A stretch of DNA of 64,000 bases, taken from contig VZTJ01005467.1 in the NCBI GenBank assembly GCA_013397795.1, positions 95,036-159,035 of the forward strand. Direction: 5' to 3'. The notes beneath the pieces are model-generated. The model was given only the letters and a program-made list of their open reading frames with translations. It made no database searches and was not told where the DNA came from. Shown in pieces: positions 10,808-23,650 of this stretch (its first letter is position 1; each line of letters begins with the position of its first letter). The position numbers were made by a program, and so were the translations under genes. This DNA comes from Orthonyx spaldingii. Taxonomy: Eukaryota; Chordata; Aves; Passeriformes; Orthonychidae.

Positions 10808-13800
10808 AAATGAATCACAAGCAGAGGGTGAGTAAAGCTGTCCCTGTGTTTATGATCCCTAACTCATTCCACAGGTTTTATTTGCTTCCATTTCAAAGAC
10901 ATTTTACTACTTTTGTACAGCAAATTGTATGTACAACATAAAGTAACAGTTGCAGCTTTTACAAGTCTGGGATTACATATTCCCTGGACAGTTTTCTTTT
11001 CATAGGGACAAGTCTTGAGATATCAAAATTCTGGAAATGCAGAAAATTGTTAGAGCAAAGTTCACTCCAGGTGACAAAAGGAAATAGGAAGACAAAAGAA
11101 GAAATAAGAAATAAATAGAGTCCTATTGCTGCAGAGGTCCAGCTGCAATAGTTGTTTCTCTACTCCCATATATTTGTGAATCTTGACCTCTCTTGTTAAA
11201 GGTGGAATTTTTGTCTAGGAAGAGCTTGATAAATGCTTTATGCACATGTACATTTATGGAAAGGTGACTTCTGGAGTCAGGGCAATAGTATGGAAAGGGG
11301 CTAGCATGGCTGGAGATGAGAATAAAAGGAAGGGGGTTTGAAAAGTGCTGTAGACCTGTATTTTATAATCTACTTTTTTGTCTTTCACCTGCAGACACTG
11401 TGCAGTTACTTTCTCTCATTCTACATATTAAGGAAAGCAAAAGGTGGACACTACAATAAGAAATGTAACTTCCTAAAACTAAATAAAATTTCCTATTTGT
11501 GCTTAATTAACAAATTTGCTGAAACTAATTTATTTGTTGCAAAATCAATATTGAGGTGCTGGGGTTTCATTTTTCAGAGTAAGCCACTGTGAACCCCATG
11601 GATGGTGCCTGGAGGGTTGAAAGTGGCTAATATGAATATCAATTAATAGTGTTCTAGTGACAAAGAGCTCTGTAATAATTTCTTGTTTACACTTCTGCCT
11701 TAATTAGCATATAAACATGAAAAATTACAAGATACTGTTGCAGTTTCTCTCAAAAGCTATCACTTAGAGCTTGACATAGATCTGACAGAGGATACCGAGA
11801 ATAGAAAACTGCGAAGTCCTCAGATGGCTTGTTTCCTTTGTTATGGACTAGTCCTCTGGAGTTTCTGATCATAGCTGTCATATGGGCCGTGCTGTCTCAT
11901 CCTGTCCTGTGGTACCACAAGCAAGAATGCAAGAGATACTCAGTCTGATGATCACTGAATACTTTGCAATACTCTGCAGCAAAGTAGAAGTCAAAAGAAA
12001 GATACTGTAAAGGGCAGCTCTAGTACTTTGCAGCAGAGACCAAACATAGCATGTCCCAGTGTTGGATAAAAATATTAGATAATTGCAGGAAATCTGTGGT
12101 ACAGATGAAAATTAAAAATGCTTAAAACACACTGTTAGATTTTGGGAGAGTATTTCTTCCTAATGATAAATCTGATGACAAGTCTAATCATAAACTATCA
12201 TAAATTATCAGATTATCTGAAGTTTATATATAAATTTAGGCAACAGTTTAATATTTCTTTTGCAATGACATGCTCTTACATTATCCTCATCTGGTCTCTA
12301 GCTACCATAATCTTAAAAATATTGGGAAAATGGTTTGGAAAAGCACAAAAAAGGGCTCAAATTGTTGATGTATTGTGTGTTGGAAAACCCACATCCATGC
12401 CCTATATTTGCAAATGTCCAATGGTACCATGTATGTTTAAGATGATTTCAAAGAAACAGTAAGCCTATTGAATTTTGAATCCTCTGAGAAAGTACATCCT
12501 TAATAATCAAGATATTTTGATACCTTTCACTTGAGCCTTTTCTTGCAAATGTAAACTTTTGTTTTCTGGAATGTCTTTGTTTTGTGACACATTCAGTTAC
12601 TGGAAAGTCCTTAGAAACCCAATGCAGAGTTCTTTGTTTTTGCAGATTATGTGATGTTTTGATGTCAGAGATGTCACTTCTAAATTTGAAATAAAGTGCA
12701 AAACAATTCTGTTAAGCTCATATTTGCCTGTTGCTCAGTAGAATGTTCAACTGACACTCCATGTGGAAAACTTAAATGTACATTCTTAAATAATATCAAA
12801 TTTCCTCTTTCTATGAAAGTCCTTCAGAATTGGAAACAGACACCATTAGCATCTCAACATACCTGCATGTAATCTGTTTTGATTATGTATGTCCTTTTTT
12901 ATCCTCTGTATATGCTTTCCACATTAATTAGACTAAGATTTCAGTGATGGAGCAGGAATTCTGAATTTTTTGTTTGCTTTTCTTTCTCCCATGAAAGTTC
13001 CCTTCCCTGTTTCCCTACTGAGACTGAAACTGTACCAAAGTGTAGCTCAGTGTTGGGAAAGAGATGTTAAAGCTTTTTTTAAAGTTTAGGAAAAAAACAA
13101 AACAGAAACTGTAGGAATTGAAGTAGTAGTGAAGGAATTTGAGGAAACAGAAATCAGATATCATCTGCTTTTATTCTAAGTATTTAATGACAAATTAACC
13201 ATAGATGTAATGCATTTGCACAGCTGTAACCTCTCTTCAGACCTCATATAAACATTGCAAAAAGCTAAATATATTGAAGATGTCATAATTAATGCATGAC
13301 TTTTGATACTAAGCAGTGTAAATCTTTATTGATTTATATGATGGCTTGAACTCTATTGAAACTATAGATCCAAGAAATGTTTTGTCCTTTCTTTGTTTAT
13401 GGCTGACCTTTTAGAAAGGTCTAACAAAGAGAAGAGTACTGCAGTCATCTTAGTCTTGCAGTGTCTTGAGCCAATTCAGGAATGACCACTATGTACAGGG
13501 AGAAAAAAGTGCTGTCCAGTGCTAGAAGGCTATTAAGCCATATTAAAGAAATAATCATGAGTGTCTGCTACCATAATTCACTGTAGTGTACTTTTGTAAA
13601 AGGTAAAAACTTTAGGTCCACTTTTGAGCATCTACAAAACTGGAGTTTTTCCTTCCTACCTAGTGTCAACAGAAGCACTAATGCTTCAATTCACCTTTGA
13701 AAATTCTTTTAAATCCTTCTTCAGCTATTGTCTTAAGGTTGCTGCTTAGTAAGAAAACATTAGTCAGACCAAGTTGATCTACTAAGAAAGCGTGCTGTAA

Positions 13801-15169
13801 CTTTAGGCAGACGGCTCTATCAAGACATGTGGAATTTGGGAGTGAAATATTTGTGACATTTTGAGAGGAAGAAAAGTTGTCTATCTGGTATTGCAGCATC
13901 TCATTCTTCACTGAAAAACAGCAGTACTGCTGATTCCTGGGCCTAATCTGAAATTCATTTGTTTATCCGAACATAGGCACACTGGTGGACTGAGGACATG
14001 CTTCTAGGCAAAGCCATTATCCAAACAGATTTTCCTAGCTTATAAAATGTATCTAGATGGTTATGTGTTTATTTCGCTCTGTGCACTGGCTGGGAAAAAA
14101 ACTCCACAAACCAAACGATAAACACACCCCATAATTCCTGCACACACCCCCCCCCACTCCTTTTCTGAAGGTGTTCACAGCACATCTGAAGCTTGCAACT
14201 GCCACCATTCATGCAATGCAATTAACAATCATCTTATGCATAAAAAGAAAATAAATCTCCCTTCTCCTGTTTTGTAAGTTCCACTGCATGCTGCATAAAA
14301 TAACAACTTTTAAAGTTGAAATTAAAAGAAAACATATTTTTATAACTGCATGATCATTACAATATCACATTATCTGTTTATTATTATTGTTTATACAAAG
14401 ACAAATCTTACTATTTAGAATTATGCATAATTTCTTTTTTTAAAGTAAATTTTTGTTCTAGGAGGTGATGGACAGAGATGAGAAATTGCAAGTTTGGGTT
14501 GTTTGGGGGTTTTTTGGCCATGCAAAGATAGCATGCAGTTTATTCCTTTTGTTATTCACAAAACAGGATAGCAAGAGTAATGACAATTTAGTGTCTCTGT
14601 ACAGTCAGTTCACCCCTGTCAAGGAGAATGTTGAGACTTCCATATTTATTCTTCCTTGTCCTCTGCTGCTGATTGTAAGAATACTAAGCAAGTTAAAGAA
14701 TGTGTTTGTCAACTAGAACATCCTTCTGTTATGACCTGGATATTCATCACCAGTCTTACTTTAGAAGTATGGAAAAATGATAAATTTGGGTGCTAGCTGG
14801 TCTAATCTCACTGTCAACCAGCAACCTTGAGTTGAGATACTGTTTTATCTTGTGAAACACACAGATTTGTGAGACATTCACTCTTTAGTAAAATCAACTA
14901 TTTAGCTTTTCTTCCCCCATCACCAACAAGATGTGATGGTGTTTTGAACTTAATTTATGCAGTAAACAAACGGTGAAGTCTGTTTCTGTCAGCACTTCCG
15001 TCTTGGAAAGAACAAAACAAAAAAAGACCGTGGTACAGTGATTAATGATTGTGATTAACTCTCTACAGGTTATGGCTTCATGCTCCAATGATTCTTCTGA
15101 CATTACTCTGGATAAGACACTACATTAAGCACATATACCTTCATCCATAAGGCTTGCTAAAAACCTAGA
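10808..15169. other. AT-rich non-coding stretch
   Basis: No recognised gene or repeat family. Frames up to about 106 codons (12142-12462 +) have biased AT-driven residues and no domain. A C run with CA repeats lies around 14140-14157 and a T/G-rich tract at about 14494-14518. Confidence 0.6.
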
Positions 15170-15772
15170 GTTTGACCTTTAGCTTTGTATTTTTCACAAA
15201 TGCACTTTAAATGCTGAATGTGTAACTTTTGCATCCTGGGCTGCAGTAAGAGGAGTGTTGTCCCTGGGTTAAAGAGGTGATCTTTCCCCTCTAGTCTGCA
15301 CTGGTGAGGCTGCACCTGGAGTTCTTTGTTCGCCTCAGTGCTCCTGAGAACAGCAAGGACATGAACAAATTGTAAAAGGTCACAGGGAAGGGTCATGAGG
15401 TTTACAAGAGGACTGGAGCATCTTGCCTACAAAGAAAGGTTGAGAGTTGGGGCTGTTGAGGCTGAAGAAGACTCCGTGAGATCTCATCAATGTGCATAAA
15501 ATAACCAAAGCAAAGCTCTTTCTTCAGTGGTGACCAGAGGCACGGTGCACAATATACAACACAGAAAGTTTTCTCTGAACATCAGGAAACACTTTTTACT
15601 GTGAGGATGACTGAGCACAGGTTTCCCGGGAGGTTGTGTAGAGTCGATCACTGGACATATTCAAAGCTGCCTGGACATGATCCTGTGCAACCAGCTATAG
15701 GTGTCCTTGTCTGAGCAGAGTTGGGCTGTACCAGATATCTCAAGAGGTCCCTTCCGACCTCAATCATCTAGG
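15170..15772 (+). mobile_element. CR1 LINE 3' fragment
   Basis: Diverged but collinear with the avian CR1 3' region: the GTGAGGCTGCACCTGGAGT segment near 15305-15323, then GGACTGGAGCATCTTGCCTA, the AGGAAACACTTTTTACTGTGAGGATGACTG part, and the tail AAGAGGTCCCTTCCGACCT near 15742-15760. CR1 is a non-LTR retrotransposon whose 3' part encodes the end of ORF2 and a short untranslated region. The reading frame is broken, so it is dead. The usual 8-base ATTCTATG-type terminal repeat is worn away. Left limit is approximate. Confidence 0.88.
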
Positions 15773-16457
15773 GGTGATCATCCCATCCCCTTGTGCTGCT
15801 TGATGGGGGGGGAAAGAGGGAAGGGAGAGAAAATGTGGTTTAGTTTTTCTTTTGTTTCTCAGCATCCTACTTTATTTTTAGTTGCCAGTAAATTACATTA
15901 GTCTTCCTCAAGTTGCTTTGGTTTTGGTTGTGATTGTAATCAATAAGTGATCTTTCTGTTTTTATTGTGAACCACAAGCTTTTTGCTTTTATTATCTCCC
16001 CTCCTCTGCTGAGGTGAAAGAATAAGAGAGTAGGTGGGTTGGGCCTGGTGGTCTGCCAAAGTCAATCTACCACAGACATAAATAGAAATAAAACCTTTTA
16101 GCTTGATTATAGCTTATTACGCTTCTAATTTTTAAAAATCATTTAGAGTGTATATTAACAGGAAAAACAGAACTGTGATTCACATACCAATTAGGACAGA
16201 ATGTGTCTAGAGAATGATTATGACTTTTTTTTTTTTTTTAATTAATCATGTTTTAGGACTGAAGAAGAAAAGAAATCTTACAAGTTCTGAAGTATTGTGT
16301 GTAACCCTATATATGTTACAAATTTCCTTGATGCTTCCTTAACAGGGAATTCATTAAAAGATTATCTAAGTTACTCTGTTTTAAGAAAGCTCATTTTTCA
16401 TATTCTTTTAGTCTTTAGCTATGAAAATCAAATGAATCACTTCTTTACTATAAAAAG
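15773..16457. other. Spacer between two CR1 fragments
   Basis: AT-rich, with a G run near 15806-15813 and a T run near 16225-16239. Nothing else seen. Confidence 0.5.
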
Positions 16458-16845
16458 TCATAGAATGGTTGAATGATTTGAGAATGGACCTGTAAAGAGC
16501 ACCCAGTTCCAACTCCCTGCCATGGGCAAGGACACCTTCTGCTAGACCAGTTTGCTCAAAGCCCCATCCACCCTGGTCTTGAACACAGTTTTTCTGGGCA
16601 ACCTGTCCCAGGTTATCACCATCTTTATCTTAAAAAATTTTCTTCCTCATATCCAATATAAACAGATTAGAACTGTTGCCTTTTGTACTGTCGCTACAGG
16701 CCTTGATAAAAGGTGTCTGTGTCTCTATCATAAGCCCCACTTATATGTACTGAAAGCTCACAACAAAGTCTCCCTGAGGCCTTCTCTGAACTCAATTTTT
16801 CCACCTCTCTCAGCCTTTCTTCATAGGAGAATTGCTCCAGCCAAC
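16458..16845 (-). mobile_element. CR1 LINE 3' fragment, reverse orientation
   Basis: Begins with TCATAGAATGGTT, the complement of the CR1 3' terminus, followed by the familiar CCAACTCCCTGCCATGGGCA, GCTCAAAGCCCCATCCACCC, TGGGCAACCTGTCCCAGG and CTCTCAGCCTTTCTTCATAG blocks. All are in the order expected for a minus-strand CR1 copy. Coding capacity is destroyed by substitutions and indels. An open frame on the + strand (16552-16914) is only the antisense of this relic. Confidence 0.9.
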
Positions 16846-18489
16846 AACCAAATACCTTGGTTTCTTTGGTATAGAATGGTTCTGCCTACAAGTACATTTT
16901 ATACGCTAATTTAATTTACTTATATAATCAAATTATGGAGAAAATTTGTTCTTGTCCTTCTTTGCAATGTTATTACAATTATTACATTATTTAATTTTTT
17001 AATGCCTTGTTTTTCCTGCAGCTTTTATTACAAAACAAAGAGAGCTTTTAATTAAAAAAAAATAATAACAGTTTAGATTCCTGGATAAATTTTGGGAAAT
17101 AATTTACAATTCTGTAAAAAAGCTATTGTCTATTACAGCTACTGCTTCACAAAATTTACATTTATGCTGAAGTAAACTGTTTCCTTGAAAAGTAGGCATT
17201 GATTTCTGCTCTTCAAAAAAGATTATTTCGTATAATTTTAAATAGGTTATCAAACTCTTCCAGGATACCCTGAATTATCCTTATTTCTAACATATTGCAG
17301 TCGCCATTTTTCAGAAGAAAACAGGGTTTGGGCGTGGTAATTTTTGGTACAGCCTTGTCTCTTAAACTAAAGATGTTTTCAAAATTATTTTTCTCTTCAT
17401 GTGGTATTGATCAAGACTTTTAATATTTAAATGAATGGAACAAAGGTATTATCTAACTGTGAAATTATTATAATTCCTACTTCTTTAATACACTCATTTT
17501 TATAAGATACTTTTGTATCAGTGAATATAGATTTAATCCTCCAGTAGAAATTTGTTTTTGAACTATGTCCTTAGAGCTTCAGAGCTTTCATTAATCAGCA
17601 TTATTGTATGCAACGTTCTTCAGAGGAACTTAAATTAATTTTTATAAGGAAGTGAAAACTTTTTGTATTGCATTCACTTTTGTTATTGTTTCCTTTTTTC
17701 TCTATAGCATAAGAGAAACTTTTTTTTTTCCACTTACCTCCTCCCAGCTATCCATGTTAGTATTTTTTACCTCATCTTGCTAAGATTTTGCAAATATTTT
17801 TTGAGCAATTCTGGCTCCCCTTTTTTTTGTTCTTGGAAGTTAAGAACACCATTCTGTGTTTGCAGAGCCTTACCTGGCAGAAAATTATTCAGGCTTTGTT
17901 ACCCAGAAGAAAAAAGGTTGTTGCCAATGCTGGCATTCTCAGAAAAAGATCTGGGAGCACTGATAAATTTTTGAAAAGGTAAAGTCTATTTCTAAAATTC
18001 CATTTCATCTACCTGATGACCTGTCAATTTGAATAAGCCCAACAAAGTGTTGCATGCAAACATCCAAGTTCAAGTTGAATTGCTTAAAGAAGCAGTCTAA
18101 TTGCACAAGTCATGATCTTCTAGGGACTCTCAATAAAAATTAGACCACTTAGTTTCCTAATACAGGAGCCTGTAAATATATATCCATCCAAGTGAATTTG
18201 GTTAAGTAGTGCCACTTACAGGGAATAACACCTAATTTACACTACAAGATTGACCCTTTTGACAATAATTTATTAACATGAATTTGGCACAGGTTTATAG
18301 TGTTAAGTGATTAGACAATCAATACAACTTGATATGTGACGTAGTTAATGCATTTGACATTGCTGTGAGGATTAGAATATAATCTGAACTGTGTTGAACC
18401 CTACCTGGTTCTATTTAATGCACCTGGTAAGTCACAATATAACATGCAGTGCCCCTGGAGTTCATCTGGACTACCTGATTAATTTACTG

Positions 18490-18515
18490 TAAGTTGTCCC
18501 CCCCGGGACAACTTA
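18490..18515. repeat. 11-bp perfect hairpin with C-only loop
   Basis: Arms TAAGTTGTCCC (18490-18500) and GGGACAACTTA (18505-18515) flank a four-base loop CCCC. No repeat family recognised around it. Confidence 0.85.
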
Positions 18516-20075
18516 GTTGGTTGTTTTTGGGTCTGGAAACAGTAAAACCAAACTCGTTACTTTCTGAGGGGATACTCTAGATATCTCACAACTTGTTCAA
18601 CAGCTCATTTGGAGAAATCTTATTATCTGTAATATATATGCAAGTTGATCTGATGGTATGTAGTAGGAAAATGTTGCCATATTCCTTGTGAATGATGCTT
18701 AAGAAGGATGTATCAAGTGACAATAAATGTAAAACTTCATGTATACAAACTCTGATGTGAAGGTTTACATATGCAACATTCACTTGCAAGTTCAATGAAT
18801 TTTATCCATAGCACAATAAATTAGGTTTTGAGAATATGAGAACATTGCTTGTTATGCACTGTGGGCAACTCCATTTGCATGAGCTGGAAATAAGTTTATT
18901 TTAGTCACAGATAGTTTTAAAAAACTTTCAGGGATTTTTTTAATTTTTTGAAGAAAGTATGGTTAAATATATATGTTTTTCAATTGATATTATGCCAATG
19001 AATATTGTGGAAAAGATTACATTGAAGCCTGAAAATTTGTAATTTACAATTTAGACATTATTCAGTCAATAGATATATGATGTGAGGAAGTTTGGAAAAT
19101 TAAGTGGAAGTTGAAAGTGATTGTTCTAGACTTTCTTGCCCCTGTAATTGAAGGTAGTTGTAGAAAGTAATATATTCTGGAAATATGTTCCGGAAATTTC
19201 CCACATTCATCAATTATGGTAGTCTTTCAGTGCTTCTAGAAGATAATAAGACAGTCATGATAATCAAATCATGATCAAATCTTCCCTTTGGTTGTTGGCT
19301 CTATTTTATGAATACATAAAAACAGTCTATAGTATTTCTTAGTATTGCAATCCACTCTTCAAATATTCCTTTATGTCTCTCATATTTAAATGATGTAATA
19401 ATCTAGAAAGTGGATTGTAGGCAATATTATAATCCTGATATCTAGAGGGTGTGACTTTAACAAAGTCATTTTCATTCTATTCAATTCTTATGTGACCATT
19501 TAGCAGACATTTTTGACCTATGTGTAGAGTGTTATTTGTCCCATGCTTGAATCTTAATTTTAGCAATTTCATCTTACTATTTTATTCAACTTTGGTGAAA
19601 AATAATACATATAAAAAGAATGAAGTAATTATAGTTCACCAAAGAAACCTTCATGAAAGGAACTGTAGTCATAGGAAGGTTTGCAAAAAAAAATTTGTTT
19701 GGTTGGTTGTTTTTTTTGCTGGGGATTTTTTAGTAGTCTTGAATCACTAAGCTTAAGTTAGGTAGTTCTTTTACTCAATAGCACTTCTCAGGTAATAATA
19801 ACCTGGACATGAGGTTAGAAAGAACTTGAAAAGGTCAAGGAAATCTGTTTTATTTAAGATTTATGTGCATTAGGCTTAGGAGGGAAGAAGGCTCCAAGTG
19901 AGAGTTATAAGGTTTGCTTGCTCCTTGTGGACAGTTGCCCTGTGAATGGTCCTTAGTGACCCTGTAAGAGGGATAGTAACAGAAGCTCTTACCCTTGACA
20001 GAAATGTGAGAAATGTCACGGGGAAGCTGGTGTTTGATGCTTAAAATATTGGAAGGAAAACCTTTTCCATCTCTG

Positions 20076-20102
20076 ACTTAATAAGATTAAGTCTTATTAA
20101 GT
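20076..20102. repeat. 11-bp perfect hairpin
   Basis: Arms ACTTAATAAGA (20076-20086) and TCTTATTAAGT (20092-20102) with loop TTAAG. It also contains three spaced AAG/TTAAG direct motifs continuing to about 20112. Confidence 0.85.
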
Positions 20103-20689
20103 GGTTAAGTGGTGAAGTAGATATGCTCTAGATTTTTAATGTTTTTGGGGCTTAATTTTTATTTTCTTTTCCTTGAAAGGAGGGGTATATGCAGCACATT
20201 ATTTGAAAACTCAGTGCTACTTAGCAGTGCTATCCTTGCAAGACATCCTGTGGTGAACTCCTGACATTTTTTAATGCTCGTTGAAACAAAAAGATGCTCT
20301 CTTCAAAGGAAGAGATTTTTGTCTGAAGTACCGTAATTAAAAAGCTAGAAATTGGGAGTAGGTACCCATTCTTTCTCAGCTTATTTTGATAGGCACTGTA
20401 CAAAAACTGAGGAATGAGCTTTGCAGAAATCATGAAAAATATTGCTAAGCTGATCAAGATAGGTGTTATTTGTGGTGGTATTGTAATGCAATTAATAAGT
20501 CATGGTGTTTAAGTTTCAATTGGTCTTATTTAAATTTTGTAGTCCAGCCTAACTTGAATCTTAAGGAAAGCAAGTCCTCAAAATTAATGTAGAGTGTGTT
20601 TCTGTGTTTGAGTAGTTGTAGAATTTTGAATTTCTTCCTGTGCCATTTAAATAGGACTTCAGACTTTTGATTCAATTGAGTATTGTTAC

Positions 20690-21283
20690 TAACACAGGTA
20701 TATGACTTTAGAGTTATTTTTCCTATGGGATTCCTCACAGTGCAGTGTGTTAATACCTGGAAATGTTTTGATGAACACCACTGTTTTGGCTTTTGCTGAG
20801 CAGAAGGACCAGTTTGGCTGGTGCTGACAGCACCAGCACTGTCTCTTCATCAGTAGTCTGGGGACTGGACAAGATCTTGAGCAGGGACACAACCAGGTCA
20901 GCTGACCCAGTCAGACCAGAGGGGATATTCCATAGCATATGGTGTCAGCTCAAATACAAAAGTTAATAAAAAGGAGGAGGAAGTGGGGCATTCAATATTT
21001 ACAATATTTGCCTTCCAGAACAACTGCTACACATTCTGAAGCTGTGCTTCCCAGGAAGTAGATGAGCTTTACTTGCTGGTGGGAAATAGAAAAAAACTTA
21101 TTTTTTGCTTTTCTTGCATACATGTGATCATTGCTTTTGCTTAGTAAACTGCCTTCATCTTGATCCACAAGAGGTTTTTTCCATCTTGTTTTCTCTGACC
21201 TCTCACCCAATGTTCTGCTGAAGAGGTGAGAGGTAGAATGGCTTTTTGGGCATTTGGTGTCCAGCCAAGGTCAACATACCACA
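20690..21283 (+). mobile_element. Degraded avian ERV LTR, + orientation
   Basis: Collinear with the same avian LTR type seen reversed at 37057-37630. Recognisable parts in order: the AGAGTTATTTTTCCTA segment near 20709-20724, GACACAACCAGGTCAGCTGACC near 20885-20906, GGGGATATTCCATAGCATATG near 20921-20941 (just upstream of the TATA-like stretch), the TTAGTAAACTGCCTTCATCTTGATCCAC part near 21141-21168 (decayed poly-A signal), and the end GTCCAGCCAAGGTCAACATACCACA to 21283. No retroviral genes are attached. Left end is approximate because the TG terminus has decayed; no target-site duplication identified. Confidence 0.8.
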
Positions 21284-22214
21284 GTTGTTATTTCACTTAC
21301 TGTCTTCATGAAAGAGGGAAATTTGGGCAATTGTTCTAAAATTCTCAGGTTTTTCCTGTCCAAGGTCTTTGGCATTACTTTGATGAAGGCAAAAATGAAC
21401 TTGAAAGATTGGCTGCAGGAGTCTTACAGACAGTAAGGTAGCACCAGTAAGCATGCACTAATAAACATGTTTGAAAATTTGAAATTTTTGGGAAAAAAAT
21501 TTTGTTGGTTTAGGTTTTTTTTAGTGTGAAACATGCGGATGTAATTATATAAAAAAATTAAATTGTTCTTAACATTTTTCTAAGTGAGATATTTGCATCG
21601 TTTTGGAAGCATATCTGTGGTAGGAAGGAAACTTGTTCTGGAGATTTAGTGATTTTTCCTCTGTATGAGATGTCAGCATTTAGAAGAAAAGTTACAGAGT
21701 GACTGGGCACTACAGTGGGTAAATTTCAAGAATTCCCTCCTTTAACAATTCCCAAGGTAGACAATTTGGTATGGATTTGTTTGTGGTTTGGTTTTTTTTA
21801 ATTGCTAAGAAAGTCCCATGAAGCTGTCAGAAAGTAGGATCTATTTTGAAACCTACCTTGTGGTAGTTTCTGGATCAAGAATACAGCTTGGAATCGAATA
21901 TAGCTGATTCCAAAAATTGAATTTCAAGACTAGGTCAGTGGGGTTTTTTGCCAAATCATTAAATACCAGTTCTAAGCATATGGAGGGAGTGAATTAGCTG
22001 TGTCTGGGTCAATGCTGAAACAGTAGGAGTACTTTTATGTTTAGAATTAACCACAGACTTGAAATTATTCACTGAACATGTGATTCTCTGTGGATTTTCA
22101 CTAATAATTATTTCTAAAAAGCATAGGTACTTCAACTTTCTGAACCACCTGTCAGCTAGATTAATAGCGTCTTGGCAGCTGATTACAACCACCGGTATGT
22201 AGTGGCTACCAGAT

Positions 22215-22620
22215 GAGCATTAATTTAGTTTTATATTAAGCATGCAAAGCAAGTAAAGAAAATATAATCATTTATTATTATAATAGTTCTAAGTTATAAC
22301 CAGCTGCATGATTTATGCTTCAATTAAACTATGCAGCTTGTACAAAGTCTTCTTCCTGTATTAATCATGCAAACTGGCTCATTATTTATGACTAAAAAAA
22401 GCAGATGAGCCAGGGCTTTCAGTGATGATTGGGAAAGGTTTCATATTAGCAACACCCCACATATTAAGCATAGCAGGAAAGATAAAGCATTTAATATGAA
22501 GAAATTTGATAGTGTAGAATTTTCCAGTTTTGAATTGCAACACTATCAATCTGCTGTTACTTTGTAAAATTAAGTTAAATGATACTATTGTTTACACCCC
22601 TCAAAGCCTGTAGACTGCTC
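22215..22620. promoter_or_regulatory. Possible conserved regulatory element
   Basis: Dense in POU/homeodomain-type sites: CATGCAAAG near 22241, GCATGATTTATGC near 22305-22317, TTAATCATGCAAAC near 22362-22375, and TAAAGCATTTAATATG near 22485-22498. Little low-complexity sequence and no repeat family seen. Such clusters are common in vertebrate developmental enhancers, but this is inference and AT-rich DNA yields such sites by chance. Confidence 0.18.
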
Positions 22621-23146
22621 AAAGTAAATGCTTATCAGTGAAAGTAATTTAATTTTTTTTCCAAAATTGGTTGTGATTTGTAAACTATTCACTAGAAAAG
22701 ACATAGTGAATAACAGTGGACATGACAGCAAAGAGAACTAGGGATAATGCTATGGCTTTACTTTCCAAGTCCATTTGCATCTCTTAAGTCTACTTGATTG
22801 AGCTGGTCTTGAGGAATAAAAACATTTCAAGATGGAAAATGTTTCTTTCACTTTATGGAAGTTCTGTGAATTTGCAGATATCTTGCAAACTATTAGGATG
22901 GTACAACTTTTCATGTTTTTCAGGGAGGAAAGGTAAAGTGTTGGGTTACTGGGATTTTGTTAGCTAAAATTTATTGATTGGCACCTGTCCTGTTCTTTGG
23001 CTTGAGACAACATCAGTTCCGTCAACTGTATGAATACCCTGGATTCTTGGTGAGTGGCTGTTTGCTGAAGTATTTCTTCTGCTTTGTTCCTCTTGAATTT
23101 ATGTTAACTATAACAAAACTTTCACTGAAACCTTCATGTTATGCCA

Positions 23147-23232
23147 AAAAAAAACCCAAAAAAAAAAAAAAAATCCAAACAAAGCAAACAAATAAACAAA
23201 ACCCACAAAACCCCATAAAACAACCAAACTTG
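23147..23232. repeat. A/C-rich low-complexity tract
   Basis: A runs broken by CCC, CAAA and CAAACAAA units. Faces a T/G-rich tract about 330 bases to the right, so the two could pair in a transcript. Confidence 0.85.
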
Positions 23233-23562
23233 AGGTTCACACTAGATTACTTAACGTGTAATAGGTGGAGCAAACCGATCCAACCTACCTATTTTTAAAA
23301 AATTAAATAAATAAAAGTTTACAAGGTAAAGTATAAGAATGGAGATCACAAATGAGCATAGCCTTACTTCTTCATCTTCCCCACACTGTTTTTTTTCCTT
23401 CCCCTTCTTGATCTTATTTTTTTCTTCTTTGCCCACCTTCAACTTTCATTTTCTGTACTCACAGTTATGGTGTCACAAAATGCCTAATTTACTAGTCCAG
23501 GTCTTTGTTACAATATAGCAGCTCAGGGCACAAACTCTATAACTGAAAGTTCTGGAGCTTGT

Positions 23563-23650
23563 TGGTTTTTTTTTGTTTGGTTGGGTTTTTTTTGTTTGTT
23601 TGTTTGTTCATTTGTTTGTTTTGTTTTTGGTTTTGGGTTTTTTTTGTTAG
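23563..23650. repeat. T/G-rich tract with TTTG repeats
   Basis: Runs of GTTT/TTTG including four consecutive TTTG units near 23597-23612, mixed with T runs and GGTTTT. One of many such + strand tracts in the window. Confidence 0.85.

Larger units (their letters stand above)
16846..20689. other. AT-rich non-coding stretch
   Basis: No gene or TE family recognised. T-rich runs near 17717-17730 and 17820-17828, a T/G-rich tract at about 19694-19730, and the two hairpins listed separately. Confidence 0.6.

Noticed and set aside
16552..16914. 120-codon plus-strand frame
   Set aside because: It is antisense to a CR1 fragment.
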